Shown in pieces: positions 1 through 6,295 of a DNA stretch of 10,631 nucleotides. The translations under genes and the position numbers were made by a program. This DNA is from Candidatus Equibacterium intestinale (GTDB lineage: Bacteria; Bacteroidota; Bacteroidia; Bacteroidales; UBA932), in the NCBI GenBank assembly GCA_018064305.1, contig JAGHVP010000206.1:1-10631 (forward strand), in the 5' to 3' direction. Under the pieces are notes generated by a model. It made no database searches and was not told the DNA's origin. It saw only the letters and a program-made list of their open reading frames with translations. Each line of letters begins with the position of its first letter. Within the stretch, counting starts at the first letter, position 1.

Positions 1-864
1 CAGTGGGGTGATACCCCCTGGGCAAACATCGGTATCATGCAGAACCAGGGTATCGACGGCAACATCGAGTTCTCCAACACGACACATGGCGGATTCTACT
101 ACAGCTTCCGCGGCAACATGTCATTCGCCCGCAACAAAATCATCGAAGACGACACAGTTTACCACACCTGGGATTACCAGGACACCCGCGGACGTTCCGC
201 AGGCCTTATCTATGGTCTTACAGCACTCGGACTCTTCGAAGACCAGGCTGACGTAGACAACTCGCCAAAACAGGAGCTCGGAAGCTACGGTGTAGGTGAC
301 ATCAAGTATAAAGACCTCAACGACGATGGTGTCATCAACGCATACGACTACAGTTTCATCGGCTACGGCCGTACACCTGAAATAGTATTCGGTCTTGGCG
401 TCACCCTCGCATACAAGGGATTCGACCTCGCCCTCAACTTCAGCGGCGCCGGCCATACCAAAATGCTGCTCGACAGCAACGGTATGTGGCCCTTCGCCCT
501 TGCTTATCCTTCATACAACATCTATCACGAGTATTTCGACAACCGCTACATTCCCGGAGAAGACAATACGAATGCAAAATACCCTGTAGTACATGCCGGA
601 CAGTCTACCAACAACTTCACTGTCAACTCACTCTACATGCATGACGCATCTTACCTCAAGCTCAAGACCGCTGAATTCGGTTACAACTTCAGCAAGAAGG
701 CCTGCTCGAAGATCGGTGCGGAAAGCGTACGTATCTTCCTCAACGGAACCAACCTCTTCAGCCTCGACAAGATCAAGATGACCGACCCCGAATTCAACCA
801 CCTCGGTTCAGCCACATATCCCACCCAGAGAGGTCTCACATTCAGTGTTCAACTCGGATTCTAA
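1..864 (+). CDS. SusC/RagA-type TonB-dependent outer-membrane transporter, C-terminal part (5' end outside window)
   Basis: The first 287 visible codons are open from base 1 and end at TAA 862-864; no start is present, so the gene begins upstream. Typical SusC C-terminal features are visible: the opening NIGIMQNQGID-like segment, an EF-hand-like DLNDDGVINAYD loop at visible residues 105-116, the following IGYGRTPEIVFGLG stretch, amphipathic beta-strand segments, and an ending FSVQLGF with the terminal aromatic residue expected of an outer-membrane barrel. In the family, SusC forms a TonB-driven barrel whose lid is SusD and imports oligosaccharides. The plug and TonB box are not in the window. 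It lies 19 bases upstream of the susD-type gene on the same strand, so the two are almost certainly co-transcribed. The substrate cannot be read from this fragment. Family assignment is firm. Confidence 0.95.
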   Translation, partial: QWGDTPWANIGIMQNQGIDGNIEFSNTTHGGFYYSFRGNMSFARNKIIEDDTVYHTWDYQDTRGRSAGLIYGLTALGLFEDQADVDNSPKQELGSYGVGDIKYKDLNDDGVINAYDYSFIGYGRTPEIVFGLGVTLAYKGFDLALNFSGAGHTKMLLDSNGMWPFALAYPSYNIYHEYFDNRYIPGEDNTNAKYPVVHAGQSTNNFTVNSLYMHDASYLKLKTAEFGYNFSKKACSKIGAESVRIFLNGTNLFSLDKIKMTDPEFNHLGSATYPTQRGLTFSVQLGF

Positions 865-883
865 CATTTAATATCGTAAGATT

Positions 884-2788
884 ATGCGTAAAATATATAC
901 ACTTTCTGCAATTTTACTTGCAATGATGGCTTTTACGGCCTGCGCAGATTTCCTTGACAAGGGTCCGGAAGAGAACCTTACCGTCGACGACATCTTTGCC
1001 GACCGTGAGTACACAAAGCTGTTCCTGTCGCATACTTATTCATGGATTCCCACTGCGGCCAACCTGGCCGACGACGGAGGTGCATGGAGAACTCCCTTCG
1101 TGGCAGGATGTGACGAGATGGAATGTGCTTATGGTGGTGCATACGGTCACAACATCAACAGCGGAGCATGGAACCCTACTACAATCTCACAGACCCAGGT
1201 ATGGGAAGAGTCATACATGGCTCTTAGAAAGACCAATATGTTCCTCGAGAGAGTAGGCGGTTCACCCGCCTCAGAAGAGGAAATCCGCCACTGGACTGGA
1301 GAAGCACACTTCCTCAGGGCTTACTTCCACTTCCTTGCATTCCGCACCCATGGTCCTATCGTAATCGCCGACCACTGCTTCGATCCCTCAGAGGACCTCA
1401 TGAGCTACCGCAGGGCCAGCGTTGACGAAATCGTAAAATTCATGGTCGATGATTGCGACAAGGCAGCAGAACTTCTTTATGACGAGGATGTATGGCCCGG
1501 CACCGATACCGGACGCGCCACCAGGCTTGCAGCCTACGGCCTCAAGTCACGTATCCTCCTCTATGCTGCATCACCCCTTTATAACGGCAACACCCAGCAG
1601 GCCGAGCTTAAAGACCCTGTTACAGGCGAATGCCTTTTCAACCAGGTATACGACCAGGAGAAATGGAAAACGGCCGCCGATGCTGCCAAGCAGTGTATCA
1701 ATGCATGTCTGGCTGCCGGCAAGGGACTGTACAACAAGTTTCCCGACAACCCTGTAAAGAACTACCAGAGCATCTTCACCGACTGCCAGAACGGTTGGAA
1801 CTGCGAAGTTCTGTGGGCTAAGAACATCGGTACTTACGACCACTGGCTCAACTGCGCCGACCCCATCTCTTTCAACTGCTTCTCAATCCTCGACCCTACT
1901 CAGAACCAGGTTGATGCTTATGAAACAGCTGAAGGCGTAGCTCCCATCATCGGTTACAACAAAGAGACCATCGACATCAACGGCAGCAAGACAGAAGTCC
2001 TCAAACCTATCATCAACCCCAAGGCAAATTATGTTGACCAGGGATTTGTTGAAACAGCTGATGCATCAGGTCTCGACCGCTGGCCTGCAGGCGTATGCAA
2101 CATGTATGTAAACCGCGAGCCCCGTTTCTACGCATCAATCAGTTTCAGTGGTGCAAAATGGAAATGGAACGCTCCCAACTACGTCACCAACGACCCTCAC
2201 TACCTCGAATTCTGGTACACCGGCGTCGACGGTAAGAACAATGCCGGTTCCGACTATTGCAAGACAGGTTATCTGATGAGGAAACTCGTCTCTCCTGAAC
2301 GTATCCCCTGGAAATACACTCCTAACCAGATTTGGATCTACATCCGCCTCGGTGAGACTTACCTTAACCTTGCAGAGGCAATCAACGAGTATTACGGTCC
2401 TACAGCCGAGTGCTACGATGCAATCAATGCCATCCGCACACGCGCCGGCCTTCCTGGCCTTCCTTCCGGCCTCAGCAAGGAAGAAATGCGCGACCGCATC
2501 AAACACGAGCGCCGTATCGAGCTTGCTTTCGAGACTCACCGTTTCTTCGACGTACGCCGCTGGCTTGACGCCGAGAATTCTGAGAACCAGCCTGTTTACT
2601 CTATGAATATCTATGCAGGCGATAACCTTCAGGATCCTGCCTTCTACCAGAGGGTTAAGATTGAAGACCGCGTATTCGAGGCTCCCAAGCATTACTTCTT
2701 CCCCATCAGCCAGACCGAGATCGACAAGAACCAGAACGGATATCTTATCCAGAACCTTGGTTGGATCACAGAAAAGAAGGTTGAGTAA
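884..2788 (+). CDS. SusD/RagB-type outer-membrane glycan-binding lipoprotein
   Basis: This 634-residue protein begins MRKIYTLSAILLAMMAFTAC, a lipoprotein signal with a lipobox ending at Cys20, followed by ADFLDKGPEEN as in many SusD proteins. The TPR-type region includes EAHFLRAYFHFLAFRTHGP at about residues 138-157. The C-terminal SusD/RagB signature is clear: YIRLGETYLNLAEAINEYYG at about 485, an AINAIRTRAGLPGLP segment, then RIKHERRIELAFETHRFFD near 538-556. The family binds glycan at the cell surface and closes over the SusC barrel to deliver substrate. The length is somewhat above the common 500-600 residues. ATG 884 is chosen because the signal peptide starts exactly there and it follows the SusC stop by 19 bases. 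No Shine-Dalgarno sequence is evident, which is normal in Bacteroidota. The specific sugar bound cannot be deduced. Confidence 0.96.
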   Translation: MRKIYTLSAILLAMMAFTACADFLDKGPEENLTVDDIFADREYTKLFLSHTYSWIPTAANLADDGGAWRTPFVAGCDEMECAYGGAYGHNINSGAWNPTTISQTQVWEESYMALRKTNMFLERVGGSPASEEEIRHWTGEAHFLRAYFHFLAFRTHGPIVIADHCFDPSEDLMSYRRASVDEIVKFMVDDCDKAAELLYDEDVWPGTDTGRATRLAAYGLKSRILLYAASPLYNGNTQQAELKDPVTGECLFNQVYDQEKWKTAADAAKQCINACLAAGKGLYNKFPDNPVKNYQSIFTDCQNGWNCEVLWAKNIGTYDHWLNCADPISFNCFSILDPTQNQVDAYETAEGVAPIIGYNKETIDINGSKTEVLKPIINPKANYVDQGFVETADASGLDRWPAGVCNMYVNREPRFYASISFSGAKWKWNAPNYVTNDPHYLEFWYTGVDGKNNAGSDYCKTGYLMRKLVSPERIPWKYTPNQIWIYIRLGETYLNLAEAINEYYGPTAECYDAINAIRTRAGLPGLPSGLSKEEMRDRIKHERRIELAFETHRFFDVRRWLDAENSENQPVYSMNIYAGDNLQDPAFYQRVKIEDRVFEAPKHYFFPISQTEIDKNQNGYLIQNLGWITEKKVE

Positions 2789-2829
2789 GGAATATACTGA
2801 CTCTTTTTAATAAACTTTTTTATAATTTT

Positions 2830-2880
2830 GTGCCGGAAGCGCATCGTATTTTAAGAATACGGCGCCTCCGGCACTTTAAG
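2830..2880 (+). terminator. Strong intrinsic terminator hairpin after the susCD pair
   Basis: Bases 2830-2837 (GTGCCGGA) pair perfectly with 2867-2874. After one A/C mismatch the stem continues with 2839-2842 pairing 2862-2865, a two-base bulge (2843-2844), then 2845-2850 pairing 2856-2861, closed by a five-base loop. That is about 18 base pairs. Only three T residues follow directly (2875-2877). The hairpin lies 41 bases after the susD stop and before the fucosidase promoter, so it most likely ends the susCD transcript. Confidence 0.75.
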
Positions 2881-2911
2881 TTGAAATAATGGATTATTAT
2901 CGCTACTTTTG
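2880..2911 (+). promoter_or_regulatory. Bacteroides-type promoter for the fucosidase gene
   Basis: TACTTTTG at 2904-2911 matches the Bacteroides -7 consensus TAnnTTTG exactly. A TTG at 2881-2883, matching most of the -33 element, sits 20 bases upstream, within the usual 19-21 spacing. Transcription would start near 2918, leaving a leader of about 35 bases before ATG 2954. It lies directly after the terminator hairpin, so it would give the fucosidase gene its own transcript. It is a consensus match only; no start site is measured. Confidence 0.65.
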
Positions 2912-2953
2912 TGGATAGTTTTTGCATTGCAGACACTAATCAAAACAAACAAT

Positions 2954-4354
2954 ATGAAGAAAATCATCCTATCACTCACAGCCCTGATGATGGCTTTTTC
3001 GGCTTTCTGTCAGGATGTTGATGCTCCTAAGATGGAGTGCATCTATGGTGGCGAGAATGGTTACCATTACCCCACCGACCCTCTGGTTCAAGAGAAACTT
3101 GCACATTGGCAGGACCTCAAGTTCGGTGTAATCTTCCACTGGGGCCTCTACACTGTTGCAGGTGCCGGCGTGGATATGGTCGAGTCATGGACTCTCTGCT
3201 CTGAAGACGAGGCATGGATCACACGTGACACCACAATGTCTTATGACGAGTACAAGAAATGGTACTTCGACCAGAGCAAGTGCTTCTATCCCGACAGATT
3301 CGACCCCGAGAAATGGGCAGACATAATGGCCGACGCCGGTTTCAAGTTCATGTACACCACTACCAAGCACCACGACGGCTTCTGCATGTACGATTCTAAA
3401 TACACCGATTTCAAGATCACCAACGGTATCTTCGGCAGCAACCCCAAGGCCGATGTCACAAAGTATATCGTGGATGCATTCCGTGCAAAGGACTTCATGA
3501 TCGGTCTGTACTTCTCAAAACCCGACTGGCACAGCGAATACTACTGGAACCCCTACTTCGCAACAGGCGACAGGAACCAGAACTACAACCGTGAGAAACA
3601 CCCCGACTGGTGGAAGAAATACACAGAATATGTAGCAAACCAGATGGACGAGATCACCAGCAACTACGGCAACATCGACATGCTGTGGATTGACGGCGGA
3701 TGGCTGCCGGGCAGCTGGATCAACCTCGACGAAATCATCGACAAGGCACGTGTGAAGAACCCCGGTATGATTTCAGCAGACCGTTACGGCGGAAAGAACG
3801 AGGACTTCCAGACCCCCGAGCTCTATGTTCCCGACGGACAGTACAACTATCCCTGGGAGTGCAGCTTCAACCTCAACGGCATGTGGGCATACGTTCCCGA
3901 CCGTCCCTACAGCACATGGCAGACACTTGTCTGCAAACTTGCTGAAATCACAGCGAAGGGCGGTAATATGATGGTAGGCATCGGTCCCACAAAAGAAGGC
4001 GAGATCCACCCCGATGCAGAGAAAGTTCTGCGTGAGATGGGTAAATGGATGAGAGCCAACGGAGAGGCTATCTACTACACTACCACCACTCCCCACTACC
4101 GTGACGGCAAAGACAACAACATCTGGTTCAACTCAAGCAAAGACCACAAGACACTCTATGCAATCTTTGCAATTGACGAAAAAGGAACTGTCCCCGCAAC
4201 AATCGAGTGGAGCGAGAACATCCCTGTAGGCAAGATGACAATGGTATCTACAGGCAAGAGTGTGAAATACACTGTAAAGGACGGAAAGGTTACAGTCAAC
4301 GTTCCCAAAGGCACAGAAGGTCCCTTCGCCCTCAAGTTCAACGTAAGCAAATAA
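2954..4354 (+). CDS. Secreted GH29 alpha-L-fucosidase
   Basis: This 466-residue enzyme should remove terminal alpha-L-fucose from glycans. The start is ATG 2954, giving the signal peptide MKKIILSLTALMMAFSAFC with Gln20 next; a longer in-frame TTG at 2909 overlaps the promoter and is rejected. GH29 hallmarks are KFGVIFHWGLYTV (His62-Trp63-Gly64), the ESWTLCSEDEAW stretch shared by a common Bacteroidetes subgroup, TTTKHHDGFCMYD (His139-His140-Asp141), and DMLWIDGGW, whose Asp247 is the expected nucleophile. WECSFNLNGMWAY follows with Glu302, a possible acid/base whose role I infer only from position. GGNMMVGIGPTKEGEI replaces the more usual GGNLLLNVGP. A beta-sandwich tail follows from about residue 375. 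Cleavage AFC|QD would leave an N-terminal Gln, common in Bacteroidetes exports; a lipoprotein reading at Cys19 is less likely because Phe precedes it. It has its own promoter and terminator. Confidence 0.95.
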   Translation: MKKIILSLTALMMAFSAFCQDVDAPKMECIYGGENGYHYPTDPLVQEKLAHWQDLKFGVIFHWGLYTVAGAGVDMVESWTLCSEDEAWITRDTTMSYDEYKKWYFDQSKCFYPDRFDPEKWADIMADAGFKFMYTTTKHHDGFCMYDSKYTDFKITNGIFGSNPKADVTKYIVDAFRAKDFMIGLYFSKPDWHSEYYWNPYFATGDRNQNYNREKHPDWWKKYTEYVANQMDEITSNYGNIDMLWIDGGWLPGSWINLDEIIDKARVKNPGMISADRYGGKNEDFQTPELYVPDGQYNYPWECSFNLNGMWAYVPDRPYSTWQTLVCKLAEITAKGGNMMVGIGPTKEGEIHPDAEKVLREMGKWMRANGEAIYYTTTTPHYRDGKDNNIWFNSSKDHKTLYAIFAIDEKGTVPATIEWSENIPVGKMTMVSTGKSVKYTVKDGKVTVNVPKGTEGPFALKFNVSK

Positions 4355-4359
4355 AACTC

Positions 4360-6228
4360 TTACTCTCTTGATAAAGAATAGAGGTCTGCATCTTTCATGC
4401 GGACCTTTATTTTATAGGTTCCTTCAGAGGGAAGCTCGAATGCACAGTGCGCCGCGGAATCACCTTCCAGGCGCACTTTCTTTATGATACGTCCCGATTC
4501 ATCTGCCAGGCAGACCTTCATCCAGCCGCGGATATCTGCATTGACTGTCAGAGTTCCGCCGCCCGTGATCTCTCTTGAGACCAGTCTGCCGGTGCGGCGC
4601 CCTGCAACGGCGGCATACCAGCCGTCTGCACGGAACTTGAGAATCCCAACGGAGGCACGCGGATGCTGCATGCTCTCCGAGATGCCTTCATGACCGCCGT
4701 ACTCTTCGAAACGGGCAAACCGTTCAGCCAGGTTGCGGCTCTCGAATTCCGCCCTGATGACTTCGGGGATGAACCCATCCAGGCCCGCTATTCCTTTCCA
4801 GTAGCCGGCTTCTGGATAGAAATGAGGCCATGCCTGCCCCTGCACCGCCTGATAGCACCAGTTCCCGCTGCGGTAGATGTTCACACCGCAGAACATATCG
4901 TTGTAAAAGGCACCGTCCTTTTCGGTAACCCGTACGAAATGGCTGCCAGGAACGCGGTAGAAGTCCACGCCGTTGCGGCTGTAGGTTATATCAAGGTAAA
5001 TCTGCTGATAATCTGTATCATAAGCATTGATATATCCGATGTAGATTCCGGCATCCTCATCATACCTTACAGTGAGGCCGTAATGCTGGCAGGCAGGGCT
5101 GTCAAGCGGGCTTATCACGTGCTCGTACTTCCAGTTCACGCCGTCAGTGGTACTGTAGAGTGTAGCAAGACGCGCCGCATTGTGCAGCACGTCAAATGGA
5201 GTGTCGAACGGATAGAACCGGCGCACTGCCTGTCCCTGGATGTGATAAAGGGTTCTGCCGTCGGAACTGAACCATGAATTGCCGAAATTGTCGTTGGTCA
5301 TGAATCCATTGTCGATTTCATCACCGTAATAAATAGGATGGTCTACAAACAGAGGCGTGTCACGAAGGAACACTACATCTCCAGTCGAAGTACGGGCCAC
5401 CACCCAGTACGACCTGTCGGGTGACGGGCCGAAACCGTAGTCGGTGAAGTTATACTGATGGCGCATGATACGCACATCCTTCAGGCCGTATGTGCCATGG
5501 CGGGCCGGATCATACAGCTCGTATTTCCTATTTTCAAGGTATCCGCCGTTCAGGTTGCCGAGCATCCGCAACTGTGCATCTGCAGGCACCGCTTCAGGAA
5601 GAGAGTCAATGACGGTGAAAGGTCCCTCTGGTGTCTCACCCACCACATACACATCCCTTCTTGGAGAAGAGAACACTGTGTCCGGGACATAGTCCTGCTC
5701 CGACACCTTCACCACAAAACGTCCGTCAGCCAATCTGTAGAGCTCGGGGTCGATTGTCTGAAGTGCCGTGGGCGACACCGATTCTGTTGTATTGTAGGCT
5801 TCTACAAGCTCGGCGCTGCCGGGCACCACATCCACATTCCTTGTTTTAGAGAAAAGCCATCCGTCCGGGGTTACAAGCATCTTTTTCTGGCAGACCGGAC
5901 CGTCAGGCAGCTGAGGCTCCGGCACCCGGTCTATCCTCAGCATCCTCTTCAATGTGTCGGCACCCACTTTGAAAAATGCATCATAGCGCCCCGCAGGAAG
6001 AGATGATATGTTCTTTTCAATCCAATACGTATGGCTGCCCGCACCAAGGGCAATGGTTCCGCAGTCATAGTCCATGCCGGTCTCAACAGACCGGAGCATC
6101 ACGCAAGCCTCTGAAGCACAATCTTCCGGAGACACTTCAACCACCCCATCGACCTTTTCGGGATTCCTGTAGAAAGGCATCCTGAACTCGGCCTGTACCA
6201 TTAGCATAAAAAGCAGGTAGAACATCAT
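4360..6228 (-). CDS. Secreted beta-propeller-like protein, probable glycoside hydrolase of unassigned family
   Basis: The 622-residue product starts MMFYLLFMLMVQA, a short hydrophobic signal probably cut before EFRMPFY; an in-frame TGA at 6244-6246 with no ATG before 6228 limits the start to the two adjacent ATGs. An N-terminal beta-rich domain covers about residues 20-110. The middle carries propeller-like blade motifs: SSDGRTLYHI near 322, STTDGVNWKYE near 356 and SRNGVDFYRV near 416, of the kind seen in GH32/GH43/GH130-type five-bladed propellers. From about 520, ASVGILKFRADGWYA then an LTVNADIRGWMKVCLADESG stretch resembles the C-terminal beta-sandwich attached to such enzymes. I cannot name the family or the catalytic residues. 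It converges on the fucosidase gene with 5 bases between stops and diverges from the 6296 gene. Its place in the PUL supports a glycan-degrading role; a non-catalytic binding protein is possible. Confidence 0.85.
   Translation of the reverse strand: MMFYLLFMLMVQAEFRMPFYRNPEKVDGVVEVSPEDCASEACVMLRSVETGMDYDCGTIALGAGSHTYWIEKNISSLPAGRYDAFFKVGADTLKRMLRIDRVPEPQLPDGPVCQKKMLVTPDGWLFSKTRNVDVVPGSAELVEAYNTTESVSPTALQTIDPELYRLADGRFVVKVSEQDYVPDTVFSSPRRDVYVVGETPEGPFTVIDSLPEAVPADAQLRMLGNLNGGYLENRKYELYDPARHGTYGLKDVRIMRHQYNFTDYGFGPSPDRSYWVVARTSTGDVVFLRDTPLFVDHPIYYGDEIDNGFMTNDNFGNSWFSSDGRTLYHIQGQAVRRFYPFDTPFDVLHNAARLATLYSTTDGVNWKYEHVISPLDSPACQHYGLTVRYDEDAGIYIGYINAYDTDYQQIYLDITYSRNGVDFYRVPGSHFVRVTEKDGAFYNDMFCGVNIYRSGNWCYQAVQGQAWPHFYPEAGYWKGIAGLDGFIPEVIRAEFESRNLAERFARFEEYGGHEGISESMQHPRASVGILKFRADGWYAAVAGRRTGRLVSREITGGGTLTVNADIRGWMKVCLADESGRIIKKVRLEGDSAAHCAFELPSEGTYKIKVRMKDADLYSLSRE
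4382..4413 (+). terminator. Intrinsic terminator of the fucosidase gene, inside the converging CDS
   Basis: Bases 4382-4391 (AGGTCTGCAT) pair with 4397-4406 over ten base pairs with one G-T wobble and a five-base CTTTC loop, followed by TTTATTTTAT. This is a good rho-independent terminator for the rightward fucosidase transcript, 27 bases after its stop. It lies within the last codons of the leftward gene, whose stop is at 4360-4362. Confidence 0.75.
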
Positions 6229-6295
6229 TCCAAAGCATATTTTTCACAATTATAGGAATTTTTGTGTAAATTTACATTTTAATATCTTAGAACCC
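6229..6295. promoter_or_regulatory. Divergent AT-rich promoter region with a 12-base palindrome
   Basis: This 67-base gap separates the two divergent genes and must carry both starts of transcription unless either is leaderless. TGTAAATTTACA at 6265-6276 is a perfect 12-base palindrome. An overlapping inverted repeat pairs CACAA (6245-6249) with TTGTG (6262-6266). Promoter matches are weak: rightward, TAAATTTA at 6267-6274 is one base off TAnnTTTG; leftward, TAATTGTG (6252 down to 6245) is also one base off and has no clear -33 box. The palindrome could be an operator for a dimeric regulator; this is inference. Confidence 0.4.

Noticed and set aside
2135..2692. 185-residue minus-strand open frame within the susD-type gene.
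   Set aside because: It is antisense to the conserved SusD C-terminal region, with no support as a protein.
2823..2830. TAATTTTG, a second exact match to the -7 consensus.
   Set aside because: No -33 box lies about 20 bases upstream, and transcription would begin inside the terminator hairpin.
2909..2953. Extended fucosidase start at TTG 2909.
   Set aside because: It overlaps the -7 promoter element and would precede the predicted transcription start. ATG 2954 begins a proper signal peptide.
4663..5277. 204-residue plus-strand open frame opposite the propeller gene.
   Set aside because: It has no recognisable domain or start context and lies wholly within a 622-residue gene with coherent motifs.
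5458..6006. 182-residue plus-strand open frame opposite the N-terminal half of the propeller gene.
   Set aside because: It is rich in His, Cys and Arg, as expected of an antisense shadow, and has no domain or promoter.
6261..6290. TTTG (6261-6264) with TATCTTAG (6283-6290) as a rightward promoter.
   Set aside because: The spacing is 18 bases, the -7 match is imperfect, and transcription would start at or inside the ATG at 6296, requiring a leaderless message.
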